DNA from: Symbiodinium natans
Taxonomy: Eukaryota > Sar > Dinophyceae > Suessiales > Symbiodiniaceae
Direction: 5' to 3'
DNA: 64,000 nt
Assembly: GCA_905221605.1 (NCBI GenBank)
Contig: CAJNDS010002113.1
Coordinates: 807,001 to 871,000 of the forward strand
Each line of letters begins with the position of its first letter. The first letter of the stretch is position 1. Positions 34,593 to 48,400 of the stretch are shown one piece after another. Made by a program: the position numbers and the translations under genes. The notes under the pieces are model-generated. The model was not told where the DNA came from. It made no database searches and saw nothing but the letters and a program-made list of their open reading frames with translations.

Positions 34593-37500
34593 GTTTCTGG
34601 AAAGATTCGCCAGCTCAGCGAGGGTACTGCAGGGCTCGCTTGTGCGGCTTTAGGGTTTAAGGGTTAAGGGTTTAGGGTTTAGGGTTTAGGGTTTAGGGTG
34701 CACATGCAGCGCCTGATTTACAGGAAGGGGAGCGGGGGTGGAGTTCGTGACATCCGAATTATTTCCGATGAAGCGCATTATTGGCAGTGGCAATCCTCAA
34801 GCCCTTCTAAAGAACCCAAAACAACCCAAACTCCACTTCAAGCCTGCAGCGAAGTAATGTCTCTGAGCACCCAGATTGAATGTAGGATGCACCAAGAATT
34901 TTGAGAAAAAAGCAAGATGTATACATGTGTGTATATATATATGTAATGTATGTACAAGTTTCCCATATCTTATCGTCAACCTCAAACTCCAAACCAGCCG
35001 GAGCTTGCTGATCCAAGTCCTCAGCCGCGAACCACTCTGCTAAGCACAGCTTTCGCATCTTCTTCTCTGGTTACTTGGAAGCTCTTTCGGCTTAGTAAGT
35101 CTACTTAGCATCCCCTAGAAACACGTGGATAGACCCCATAGCCCAACCTAGTAGGTCTACTCAGTATCTCCCAGAAACCCTTGAATCGTCCCCACAGCGC
35201 AACTTACCTACCCTGAATCTAAGTTAACACGGCTTCCAGCAAGCCTATCGCTGTGGACACTTGGGGTCGAGCGGAAGCATATGGCTCCTTAGAGTTCACC
35301 GAGAAATGCCCATGACTTCACTGAGTCCCCAGTCCCGAATGAGGGTTTAGGGTCTGCTTCGTTTAGGGGCTGAGGGGCCTCAGTCGAGGGGAAGTGAGGA
35401 CACGAAAGGCGTCCCCGGAATATCTAAAAATTGAACCTGCTCAACCCTGAAAGAGCAGGACCCAGAGTGGGACTTGATTCCCTTTTGGGGGGGGGGGGGG
35501 TTTGGGTTCCCTTTTGAGCTGCTCTTGCTAGGTTATTTTTTTGTCTAGAAGCTGAAACTGCCAGGCACTAACGAGCCCCAGGCCAATCGACTGTTTGTTT
35601 GCGGGGTTGAGGGTTCAGGGTTTAGGGTTTGTTTGCGGGTTCAGTGATTTGGGGGTCGAGGGTTGCTAGGGTTGTTTTGGAATTTCTTTCGGGTTCTGTA
35701 TTTCCCTCCCCCTCCCCCTAAATTCAGACCTATAGAGTTGAGATTTGCCAAGTTTGCTGACGAAAGGGGTATTTAACATCTTTTCTTGTTATGGTTTTGA
35801 TGTGATTTCGGTTACGATCAGGTGAAGTGAAGCGCTTCCTCGGGCACATTTGATTTCCGTATGGAAGGCAGTCTATTGTTTTTTTGGCCCCAAAACCCAC
35901 TCCGCTACCCCAGTTTTCGGCATTCGTGCGGATGCACGGGCGTAGACTTAGAAATTTGGGCGGGAGAGACATAGAGAGAAAGAGAGAGGGAGGTACAGGG
36001 GTCCATTTTGCCTCACGTGCCATTTTGGCTAGGTGGCCTATACTTGGCAACTCAAATTGCTTCCGCTTACAGGGCAGTGGACCACAAACGGCTCCAAATT
36101 GGTATCATGCGTGGCTTACTCCAGCAGGCTCTCTTGGCAAGAACAGGGGCCATGGCACATGCTGGCCACAACCAACTGGCTTCTATGCTGCTTTGTGCCT
36201 GAGCCAGCACCAAACCGCTATTCATGCTGACATCTCTGAACGCACAGAGTCTGGACATTCGCGGGCAAACATTTCCACCCAAACCACAGCAAACGCATAC
36301 ACAGAGGCTGAGTGCATTCTTGACCCGCTCGGTGCACAACTGGGGCCAGGAGCTACTTTCGCGACAGCATTTGCTGCTAACAGTCACGAGTCCGGCAGCG
36401 GAGACTGGTGGTGAGGAGTGCTAGCATCTGCCTGGAGGAGACTCTGCCACAGCTTCCAGCGCATCGCTTGTACATCCACCCAGCGAGTCTAGTGGGACAT
36501 CGCGTATATCAGGTGTCGCCCTACGTGTCACTGTGTTGCTCCCACCCACCACCCTAATCCTACCAAGCACATCCTGAAAACAAACACTACACCTCGGAAT
36601 GATGCTCCGATCCATTGGGGAATCAATTGGGGTTGTTGTCTAGTCTGTCTGATGTCTCGTCCAGCGGCCCGGGGGGAACGCGGTCGTGGATTCCAACACT
36701 GAGAAGTGCGGTGTCACACCGACAGGGAAGGCGGGTGCACATTGCACCCGGGGGCTTTGGGTTTGGGGTGCATGGGCAGTTACAAGTGCGGCTATAAGTA
36801 GGGGCACTATAATTATCTCTGATTATGACCTTATTTAGGGTAGTTGTAACCATCCTGAAAACTACCCATGAACCTCCAAGTAGGCTTCGGATGTAGAGTT
36901 CGGAGGTTGGAAGGAGGGAAGTCCATTTGAGAGGGCTGTGGTGGCTGAGGGCCACTGGACTGTGGCCCAGCCAGTACTCCCAGTGGAATTAGGGTCTAGG
37001 ACTTGGGGTCTAGGGTTTAGGATTTGGGGTTTAGGGTTTGGGGTTTAGGGTTTAGGGTTTAGGGTTTAGGGTTTAGGGGCTAATTCCCCCCTGGCAGTCT
37101 GAGCCTGCACTCACAAGGCGGAGGCTTCTGGAGGAAAGCGACGACGCCCGGGCGCATCTTTGGGGGCGCATGATACTTCCCTTTTGGGGGGTGCTCATTT
37201 TTCTTGTTGCATCTCAACAGTTTGCACTTGAGAGGGCTGCAAAGTCTTGGGGGTCCCAGCAAAACTGCGCAGTAGAAGGCGGAGCGAAACTCAGAAAAGG
37301 GGTCCCGCCATGCTGGCAAGACCTAGGACTTGAGGTAAGGTCTTGAACTTTGGTTGTGGGAAGCTCCTAAACCCTAAACTCCATACCCTAAATCCTAAGC
37401 CCGCTTTCTACTTACTGGGAGCTTAGGCCTGGATGTGTCGGGCTTCTGTGTCGAGTCGCAGCCCATCAATCCTGAACCCAACCTGTGTCTCACCCATGTT

Positions 37501-38048
37501 TGGGGTTTAAGGTTTATGCTTGAGGGTTTTGGGGTCTGGGTTTTAGGGCTTAGGGTTTACCACAATTCGTGAGACTTTCTTTTTTGCCCTCACACTTAAC
37601 TCTTTCCCGGCTGCAGGAGACCTGGATGCAAAAGGGTTACTGTTGTGGAAGGGGCTTTGAGTTGCGGGGGAGCCCCTAGACGCCACGCTTGCCGCTGCAT
37701 CCGGCACACCTTGATGACACGCAGAAAGAAGCGCTCTGCAGTAGCAGCAGTACATCAAAAAACCGACCGCAAGGTTCATGTTTCCAGGGATTTTTGGGGA
37801 TCCGCATTGGAGATACCTGGACCCTCAATCCGGAGTAAACGGTTCAGGGTATGCAGGGTAAGTTCAGGGCTGAAGGAGTTTCATGGGCCCCTAATCTGGT
37901 CCCTTAGCTTCTTTGAAGGCTTCTGAAGTCTGAGCCCTTGGGTTGTATAGGGTACATAAGGGGCATAGAAGAACCCTTTGAAGGACCCATATTATGAAGG
38001 GACTATGTAACCCTAAACCCTAAACCCAAAACACCCTGCCTAAGCAGA
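34593..38048. other. Sparse region with weak exon candidates
   Basis: Candidate + exons with little support are 34593-about 34628 (SGKIRQLSEG), about 35240-35300 (KPIAVDTWGRAEAYGSLEF) and about 35549-35600 (LKLPGTNEPQANRLF). The + frame 35884-36414 is open for 176 codons without recognisable motifs. A minus-strand frame near 35058-34985 (KLCLAEWFAAEDLDQQ) also looks protein-like. The rest is telomere-type repeats and TIR elements. Confidence 0.3.
36990..37079. repeat. TTTAGGG array with TTTGGGG/ATTTGGGG variants
   Basis: About twelve units. Confidence 0.9.
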
Positions 38049-38156
38049 CCTTGAGCCCCTGGGATCAACGAGTTTACCAAGGCTCCATGGTGCCCTTAGG
38101 AGGCGACTACATCCGGGTGCAAGGCTGGGACAGCGATGAGTCGGGAACCACGTGGG
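38049..38156 (+). CDS. Exon upstream of the channel (unrecognised)
   Basis: It contains TLSPWDQRVYQGSMVPLGG then DYIRVQGWDSDESGTTW and ends G|GTTTAT. Coding character is strong. It may be the N-terminal cytosolic part of the channel. A following exon near 38520-38590 is open in two frames. Confidence 0.5.
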
Positions 38157-39345
38157 GTTTATTTCGGGTTTAGGGTGCAGGGTTTTGGGTTTAGGCTTTA
38201 GGGTGCAGGGTTTAGGATTTTGGGTTTAGATCACTATCTCCCTGCCAGTCCCTACCCCCACCCCACCCTAAGTCTTAAACCCTCAAATGCATGACAAAGA
38301 ACCTTCAACTGCAGCAACACCACCAAGTGCAGGTCCTTGCTTGGTTTATGTTGTTTGTTGGGAGTGTTTTTGACTGAGCAAGGAACAAGGACTGCTTGAT
38401 GACTACCATACTAGTCGTTCTGGTTTAGAATATAATGTCATGTAATATGAATATAAAAAGCCAACAATGATAACCATAATGGTCATAGTAATACTGCCAA
38501 TACTACAAAAATCCCAAAGATATCGAGCCTTGAGGCCGCACTGCGAGCAAGGATTCGGCGAGCGGGTCGTCATGGTGGAACCGGAGACTTGATTCAAGGT
38601 AACCCCAAGCTCTAACCAAAAATCTCGGGAGTTGTGACTTCAACACCTCATTGCTGCTACAGTATCTGAAAACGGCTTAGGGTGTACCCGGCGGGAGGTT
38701 AGGGAGGGATCAGTTGTAGCAAAGACTATTCGGGCGACTTTCGATGCCCTCCAACAGCACCCGGCACCTCAAAGGAGAAACCGCAACCCCTGTTCATTCT
38801 CCAGCAGGGGCTTGCTGAACAATGGTCAGGCCCATGTCCCAACCGACAAATCGACTTCAAGCAGGGAGGCATCTTCTGTCTACGGGGGTAGGGGAAGAAC
38901 ATGTCCGTGTACGGGCTTGGCGAGACAATGCTGGCGTACTCCTATTTTTCGACATGTGAGAATGCTTTTCTTTCAACACGAGTCGGAAACCCTAACCCCT
39001 AAACCCTGTTCGATACAACAATTCCTTCTGACCATCGGGCCACAGAGGGGACACAAATAATGGCATCTCCTTGAATACAAGACGTATACCGTTGGGGACG
39101 TAAATTCACCGTACCCAAAAGAGCCCAGGGTCTAAGAATCATATACCTAAAATCGGCGAAGGTGTATGATCCCGATGTGTTTGGGTTCATGTCATCCCCA
39201 AGGCTAGGATGCCCAGTAGTACCCTTATTCCCTTTTTGGTAGGTTTAGGTTCCCTTATAAACCCCTTTAAGCAAAAAAGGGCACCCTTTGTCATCCTAGG
39301 TTACTGGGCAACCTAGAAGGTGTATGCCAGTGACTGAGCCCTTAG

Positions 39346-39439
39346 GACCCGCAAGCTGGCTTCCTGGCTGGTGAAGAACCATTATCTGGCAAACGCTTCA
39401 GCGATTGTGGTTATGTGCCTGGGCGGCATGTGGATGAGG
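39346..39439 (+). CDS. Channel exon: S1 helix
   Basis: It reads TRKLASWLVKNHYLANASA then IVVMCLGGMWMR, a charged cytosolic lead followed by a hydrophobic helix. It ends AGG|GTTTCG in phase 0. Confidence 0.65.
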
Positions 39440-42400
39440 GTTTCGGGGGGTTTTGGGGAGGCTTTTGTGGGTTAAACCGTTAACCCTAAACCCTAACCCG
39501 CTGCCAGACTTGTCTTGTCCCGAATCCAGCCTCCGCAGCTGCCTCCGAGGTTTGACACGTACCTTACCTGCGTTGATATAGACTCTCGGCCGCATCCGAC
39601 AGACACGTACACGTTGGAGGTTAGGAAGGGAAGGAAGGAAGGGAAGGAAGGAAGGGAAGGAAGGAAGGGAAGGAAGGAAGGGAAGGAAGGAAGGAAGGGA
39701 AGGAAGGAAGGGAAGGAAGGAAGGGAAGGAAGGAAGGAATCGACCAGTGGCATACGGCCACGGCCTCCTGCGCTCTTCCCCGCTGAGCAGGCCTTCGCCA
39801 GCGGTTGGAGGTTAGGGACAGCTGAGGGCGGCACAGTGTAGTCTTGATGTTGGCTCAAAGACTCCTGGAGTTGCGATCCGTAGGCTCGAAAAATCGTCAT
39901 GGTGTCAGCGGCCATTTCGATGTGCAGTGGTACCTCCGAAGTATGCTCGCACACGACCCCGAATCCTGAATCCCCGAGCCCATCAGCCTAAACCCTAACC
40001 CTTGATTCAGCCCAGAGCTTCGATGACGGAACCTAAGCCCTAAGGGTTTAGGGTTTAGGGTTTAGGGTTTAGGGTCTGAGACTGCTCGGGAGGTCACACA
40101 CAGAGATACTACATCGCACCAAGGACTATCGTGCTCTCGAAGAGGAGACCCCTACTCTAGTGGTGCGGCTGTCGGACTTATGCTTGCTCATGCACCTTGG
40201 CAAGGCACCGTTTCAGGAGCTACTTGAAGGTTCATGGGCAGTCATAAGTGGCGTTATAAGTAGGGTAGCTTGTAGTCTAACTGGTCAGAACCTCGTTTAG
40301 GGTACTTCTCACCCTGCTTATAGTTATCTACCCATGACCCTACAAGTATGTCTTTTGATGATTCATCTGTTCCCCTGGTGTGTATCAAAACATTAGGCAC
40401 CCCTTTCAGACCCCGCAAGCCAGGAATGTGCAGCTTAAGGCACTCTAAAGTTGAATACGAGGGTTTTTTCTCTTTGCTGCCAAAGGTCCGTGAAGGCTTG
40501 TTGCTCAAACGGTTTTGCATGCTTACCAGAATGCGTGCCGCCCACTTCAATGCCTTATCGGCCATGTTGCATAGATGCAGCTGCCATAGGAGTACTTACG
40601 CTTCGTCAAGAATCTGCCTACCTCCAACCTTCAGTCGAACATTGTTCCGCTTATCAGCCCTAAACCCTAGACCCTAAACCCTCAAACCAGAGGTACACCA
40701 TAGAACTCTTTCTCTTCCTCGCCGTGCACGGCATATCCATCGTCATGAAGCTCTGGCGTGACGCGTTTTTCATGCTACGGCCTCAGACCGTTTAGGGTTC
40801 ATAGGGTTTATAGGGTTTATAGGGTTTATAGGGTTTATAGGGTTTATAGGGTTTATAGGGTTTGTAGGGTTTATAGGGTTTAGAGGATTTGTAGGGTTTA
40901 CAGGGTTTATAGGGCGTACAGGGCTTATAGGGTTTATAGGGTTTATAGGGTTTAAAGGGTTTATAGGGTTTCTAGGGTTTAGGGTTTTGATGGAGAACGC
41001 GCTGTCAGCAACTTACTTCATGACTTAAAGGCGGGCCACCTCTTCCACTGAAGACTCAGGCCCAGAAGCCAAAAGAAGCTTTGCAAAAAAGTGAACATGC
41101 AGGGTTTAGGGTTTAGGGTTTAGGGTTTAGGGTTTAGGGTTTAGGGTTTAGGGAGGGTAACCCTAGGGTTTAGGGTTTAGGGTGCGAAGGGTAAAGCAAA
41201 GAGCCTTCTTGCAAACATTGGACACCCTTGAACCTAACCCAAAATTCCCCGTGGAGCAGTCCTAGACTCCTAGACGGGTAGCAACTACGCAAACTAGGCC
41301 TCGTGCGAGCGTGAGGGCCGAAACCCTTGCAGAAACCTGAAGGCATGATGCTTCCTTCATGTATCTTATAAGGCGGACAGGGGTTAGAATTTAGGGTTTT
41401 GGGTTTAGGGCTCATAAACCTTAATGTTCCTGCTTTGCGAGCTGTCTGCTGCCAGGATTGATGTTGGAGTTCTTGTGTGTGGCTACGTGCCCTGGCTGAA
41501 CTTGGGGGCCGTGGCTTTGTGGGTCTTCTTCAATTTGGAGAATTTGGAGCCCTAAACCCCAAACGCTAAACACTCCCTAAACCCTAAACGCTAACCCTAA
41601 ACCCTAAACCCTAAACCCCAAACACCTAAACACCTGAAAACCCTAAGCCATAAACCCTAAACCCTAAACCCTACACCCTACACCCTAAACCCTAAACCCT
41701 AAACCCGAACGCGGGGGTATTTAGGGTTGCTCGCACAGGCCAAAGCTGATGGACAGCTTGTCGGTTTAGGTTTAGGGTTTATTAGGGTTTAGGGTTAGGA
41801 AGCGCGAACACTGGTAAGAATGCACCGACGCATCAACGATGCAGGGGCTTAAGGTTTTGGGGTTTAGGCTACAAGGGTTTGCTGACTGCCGCATGTCCAC
41901 CTTAGACACTCTTTCCGAGCGCGAGGGCTGGGACTTAATCCCCGACTTTTGGAAAGCCTTCTCGTCTGGCAGTGCCCTTGCAAAAGTGCCCTTGCAAAAG
42001 CGCATTCCACATGCTCCGTGAACTTGGCCTTCATCCAGTCGGCGTCCCCAGCGAAGGTTTTAGAATCCTCGTCGCTGCCTCACGACGACCCTACTTAAAG
42101 TCGTACACCAGGACATACCAGGGCCAAGCGTAGCCTCGTTTTTGGTTGGCGTCAGGTTCTCATACAAACCCCATCAAGCCAAGGAACCGAAACTGGCGGA
42201 AACGAAAACCTCGCAACCTACATAAATTCCCGACACCCCCTACTCCTCTGAAAGCAAGGTAGAGCTTGTGCTCAGCCTCACTGGGATGGGCGAATTCTTT
42301 GGTCGAATTGGCATGCGCCTGGGCTTGATTTTGAGGGTCCAGGATGCAGGGATTGCAGCTATATAGCAAAGTCTCATGGATCCATGAGGGTCCTTAGGAC

Positions 42401-45400
42401 GTTAAGGATGCAGGGATTGCAGCTCGATGCTCCTGAGAAGCATGATGCTTGGCCTGGGGCTTGGTTGGATGACGAGTTTCCAACACCCCCCCCCCCCCCC
42501 CCACAAACAAACAAGAAAAGAAAACCTCCTGAAACCCACGTCTTGGTGGCCTGCCTTTGGCTTATTCTTGCAGGGCTGATTCTTGTGGCACGGCTGAGTT
42601 TTTTCGGGCCGGCTGCCTTTTCATCAGTTTAGGGTGCAGGGTTGCAATTGGACGCGCTGGAATAGAGTTCTCTTTGGGGTCTGGGACCCAGAGTTCGCCC
42701 TTGTCTCCTTTTTTAGGGTTAGGTTCCCTTATAAGCCCGTTGAAACCAAACAGGCCCACCCTGTGTATTCCTAGGTTACTCGTGGGGCTGGGGTTCAACT
42801 CGGCTTTCCGTGAAGGTGGAAGTTGAGGCGATGTTTGGCCGTGATGGAAAGTGCTCGTTCAGCGTGGGGGTTTGTGAGTTTGTAGGGCCTTTGGGCTTCA
42901 GACTGTAGACTTTTAGAGGCTTCGGTGGAGGATTTTGATTTTAGGGGTGTTGAGGTCCAGCGCTTCAGGGTTTAGGTTCTGATGAGCCTGGGGCGACATT
43001 TTTGGTACGCATCTCAACTTTTCTGCAGTCCCAGCAGGGCCCGGCTGCAAAGGACGCCGCTCCACGAAAGCAACACAATAGGGTAGGGAGGTTAAGAGCT
43101 TTTGGTGTAGGGTTGAGGTCGGATTCTGCACAACAGAAGCTGGCCACGCCCTTCGACACGTCCGAATAACTCCGGCAGGCACCTAACACCGGACAGGCTT
43201 AATGCCAGTTGAAACTGTCTTACGAAGCCAGCTTAATTTGAAATGATAAGGCTGCTCATGTAGCCCACGGCTTCTTGCCCTCAATTGTATTGGGTTTTCT
43301 GTGACCCGCCAACCCAGCTCCGGAGTTGTGTGGGGGAGGGGCGGAGGGGGGGCGGAGGGGGGGCGGGGGGGGGGGCAGATTTGGGCCAAATCCATTCACT
43401 TTTTGTGTATGTGTGTATGTATGAATGAATGAACGAACGAATGAATGAATGAATGGATGTACGCATGTATGTATGTATGTATGTATGTATGTGTGTATGT
43501 ATGTGTATATATACATATGTACTAACCCTAGCTAAGCCCTATAAACCCCACACATATATACGCCACAGAAAGCTGTCTGTAGTGGCCCCCCAGTAGCCCA
43601 CCAGCGTCGGCCCAGGCTGCGTTTGCTGCGGGTCGCCCGAGTCCTGCGTAACTCGAATGGGAAGAATTGACCAGTGGCTGCGGGCGTATCAGGGTAAAGG
43701 GTTTAGAGTTTAAGCTTTAGGGTTAGAGGAAAGGCCCGCAAGCACAGTTGCAGAAAGGGTAAAGCGTATGTTTCTGGAGGCTTCCTCTGGGTCACAGCAT
43801 CCTTGCGTTTTGGGCTTCTGCAGCATTGAAGCGGGGTGTTGGGGGCTTGTAGAGCGCATCGTTTGTATATTGTCTAGGGATGAACTGGCGAGCTTCTTCC
43901 AAGTGCAACTCCTTGGAGTTCGTTCTGGGCCATCAGTTCACCCTGCGTGACAAGTCCTGGAGTTTGAGAGTAACCTTCTGCACTATTTCAAGAACATGGT
44001 AGGAGCTTTGGATACTTAAATCCCTCTTGTGAGCACGTCCGCACGTCGAGCTCATGTTTGCAGACGAAAATCGGCCATGTCCCTTCAAGGTTCAGCAACC
44101 GGTGGCCATGTTAAGACGGAAGTTTTGATGCAAAAAGCAGGGTGCGATCGAAAGTGCGCGGGGGGATTATGCTGAAGAGTCCACAGAACTCTCCAAGAAG
44201 TAAGGTATGCCTTTGCAAGAGACAGCCATACATGTAGTTGGATGTAGTTTACTGGGTTGCGGGGGTTCCTACTATAGCTACTTACACCAAACAAGTATGT
44301 ACTTTTTTTCCAGGGTCTACTCCAAAGTAGGTTCAGGGTTCTTCAGGTAGGGTTTTGGAACTCATGACAGCCAAGTCGCAGGTCTGACCCGACTCTTGCG
44401 GAAAAGCACCTCTCTAAAAGAGCTCCTTGGCTGGTTTGTTGGGATTTGGAATAAAGTTTCAAATCTCTGTGGTTCTGATCCCTATATACCTTCTGAAGCC
44501 ATAAGACATTTCGTTGTTGCAGATGCCTCCGTCGCGGCAGATCCCCAAACCCGGTTTTCTCACCGTGGTACGGCTTCCTGCGACTACGCTGAGCTCCGGA
44601 GCCTGACATGACTGGGCATGCTTGCGGCCGATGAGCTATAGTCGCGTTTTGGTTTTTACCGTTTATTCTCGCAGTGTTATGTACGTGTATATCACTTTAC
44701 TACTATACAAAGGTCTTAATGTTGATATGCTATGAATATATTAGTATACATATATATATATTTATATTTATTTATTAGTATGTATGTATGTATGTATGTA
44801 TGTATGTATGTATGTATGTATGTAGCAAAATATCAGTATATGAAGATACCTCTTGTTCTAATACTGTCTTGGGTGAATGCAGAGCGTTAGAAGCAACCCC
44901 CTAGGATGCCACAGGATGCTAGCAAAAGCAGGGCACTCGAACTGCCCACATCTGTCATTCCTGGGGACAAGACACATAGGCGTACCTCCAGCGTACATCA
45001 GCCTCAAACCCCGAACTAACAACGTCGCGTTGCCGGAAGTGCTGCAGCCAAAGTAAAACCCCCAAAAGCTGTCTCAAGGATAAGACTCGAGTCGAATCCC
45101 CAATGTGTTCCAGATGCACCCAAACATGGGATGTATAGTGTGCGTATATATAGATGTATATATATATATATGTATATACAAGTGCATATTTCCTAGCATA
45201 CGTATATATATATATACAGCTTAGACATGTATGGGTATACGAAGCACGCCTTGAGCGTTTCTTGTCCCGAAGCGTTACCCACCGACAGGGTAGCTGGTCG
45301 GCTAGGACGAGGGCTACTATTCGCTTAAGAACCGACCAAAAATAGAAATAGTAATGCGTGTATTACCCTTATGAGGAGGAATATGTTTTTTTTTGAGAGG

Positions 45401-48400
45401 GGGGGGGGGGTTCTTAAGCAATTCGTAGAGGAGTGAAGGCAGAGCCAACACCGGACTTCCTTTGCCCAAGGCTCCGTCGGCTTCTGACCATGATGGCCAC
45501 CTGTATGAAACTCGGGCCAGTTCGGAAATGTTGTCTTATTTCTACGGAGCTTCAAATTTTTCCGTACATCCCAATAAAACCCCATTTAACCCATACAGTG
45601 AGGACCAAAAGAAGCCCCAAAGTATACTACAGCAGTTGATAGACCATGAACCCTTTTAGGGTTCATGTGGTTTTGCTTGGGTTCACTTCTTTACGCCTAG
45701 ACCCGAAACCCTAAACCCTACCCGCCAAGACCCAAGGAAAGCCCTGGGCTGGTCTTTTCTGATCTGCTTCGGCGTCATGCAGCTGGGCGAGTCGATACCT
45801 AAAACCCTAAACCCTAAGCCCTGTCCGAGTATGACTTCCCCCTAGCTGGGTTAACTTCAGCTAGGCTGCCCAGTAACAAAGGCTTAAAAAGGGTGCCCTT
45901 TTTTGCTTCAAGGGGTCTATAAGGGGGGGGTTATAGTAGCTTAGGGTGTTTGGAGGGTTTAAGAGGTCAGAGGTTTAGGGCCAGGGGGTTTAGAGCGCTA
46001 GGGGGGTTTATGGGACTTGTGCTTTGTCTTCATTCTAAATTCTCTGGGTTCCTGGCTCTGGCGAATCTAAGTTGACAGTTCCTGGCGTCCTTCGCCCCAT
46101 TCCCGTGTGCCTAGCCTAGCCATGTGGGTTCGGAGTGGGCCCTGCACCACACACCCTCAGCCTTCAACCCAGTTCCGGAATGTGAGAGACCCCTTTGATG
46201 CAGCGTGGTTGGGGGGCTAAGGCCCGTTGAGAAGGGCCACCCAGAATCGGGGACCCCCGTATATAGATCCCCAAATAGGATTCCCTTATGATAAGGACCC
46301 CAATAAGGTACCCCTAATTTCGGAAACCCCCTTTTGGGCATGCTATCTTGACCCAGATTTTGACGCTTGGGTCTGCGACTGGACGCTTGGGGGATGCCGC
46401 GCTCTCCTCATAACGAGGTCTCTCAATCGTGGGGGTTACATTATACATATATATAGTACTATATTGAGATCTTGATGTCTTAATATATCTTGAACATTTT
46501 TTAATTTTAACGCTACGCGACCCGCCTCGGCCTGGCCCAGTGCAGCCCCCTGAGCTTGTGGAGCATGCAGCCCATCCAAAGGTGTCAAGCAAGAAGTTGC
46601 GCACGGTAGTTTGGGCCTCAACGCCAAATGCTAGATTGATGTGATGCGAGGCACGCGGCACACATGCTCAGCAACAGAGGCATGCTTCAGACACGCATAT
46701 CGCTTGCTGCGGACCGCACCCCGCATGGACCCCTTATGACCATGGACCCCCTATGCCCCCCATGCACCCCAACTTGCCATTACCTTTCTGTGCCCCGGAA
46801 CCGACCTCTACTGGAGGACCCCTTTGGCAGTAAGACCACACCTAGTCTAAATGCACCGGGCAACACTCCGCCATTGCCAAGGACTTTTTGGGCTATGCTC
46901 ATGGTGGAGATTGTCAACCCGTCCTCTGGCAGACATTCAGTGCTTGGCTTTTTTGCTGGCGTACCGGCTTTTGAGTTACTTTAGAGGGGTTTTGAGGCCC
47001 AGGGTAACCTCGTAGTTCATGACCGGAGGGGAAGTAGGGCAAGAACTGATCAGGCAATTCTTCTAGAGTTCGCTTCTTCTTCGGAGCAGTGGCGAGCAGC
47101 ATGTTTCTTGATGTACAAGTACTTCCATAAGCAACAACTTCAAGATTCAGCTTTCATTCCTGAAGATGCTCGGATGGAAACAGCTATGCGGGCACGTACC
47201 TGCTGCAAGTTGTCACCTCTTTGTTTTCGATGTCCATTTGCCGGGCGTATAGTGACTGTAGATTCTCTCTGGTTCGCGTAAGGCCTCATCGTCATGTTCT
47301 GCAGTCCAATACAAAAAAAACCCGCAAGCGGGCCTTTGCGCAGAAAACCTGCTGATGCCTGTTAGCACTTCGGTGCAAGTCGGCATTGCTACGGTAGCTC
47401 CCCCATCCTGCAACAAAAGCGTCCCTGCACTAACTGCGGCCGCTGCGCAAGGATTGTCAAGGAGAAAGGGCATGCATACTTCGATGACTGCGCGCAATGT
47501 TTACGGGCCACGGGCTCCGCCTCTTGCCGGCAGAGGGCTTCTGGTTCGAAGACCCCAAAGCCTAAACCCTAAATGCCCGAAATGTGGCTTTAAGTCTGTG
47601 CAGTATCGCTTATGAACCCTGTGGAGCAGACCGCGGTAGCTGTTGTGGTTCATAGCTAGTGCCTAAATGCGTCTTCTGACTCAGTTGACACTCGGTTTAG
47701 GGCCGGTTTATAGAGCTGGGTTCCTGAATCCCATGATTCTGAAGGATTGGACAAAAGGTTGTGCAGGACATAAGAACCCCACTTTTTGCTTAAGAACCAC
47801 CGCAAAGAACATATTCCTCCTTATAAGGGCAATATAGGATGTTTTTTTCGTGGGGGGGGGGGGGGGTATCTTAACCAAATGGCAGGTCCAGTGTCCTGCC
47901 TGACTGCGTCACTGAGGTCATGGATGCAAACCTTTTGCTGTTTAAGCCGCTGGCCCAGCAGACGACGTTGTCCCTGCATGATTCGATTCGCCTCCTACGG
48001 TAGGACATGTGACAGACGAACCTGTCCTGGTGGTTGACCCAGATGGCATGAACCTTTACCCTAAACCCTAAACCCTAAATAAACCCTTTGTGCACAACTG
48101 AGGACAGTGATCGCTGGTGACAGTTGGGGAGAGATCGCAGTACCCGTCATTGAGGACAGGAGTGGCCTTCCTCGTAGTCAACGCGAGCAATTCTGCAGCC
48201 TCTTCTCGGACCCAGGGATGCTCCTTCTTCCCCTTTTTTGGGTTTTAGGTTCCCTTATCAGACCTTTGAACCAGACAGGGCACCCTTGTTATTCCTAGGT
48301 TACTCTTGGGGTCTAGTCTTGGCTCTTGAAAGAACCCTCCAGAAGGAATTGGAGTCCATACAACCCTGAAGTGGGGATGAGCACATGGCGTCTCTAAACA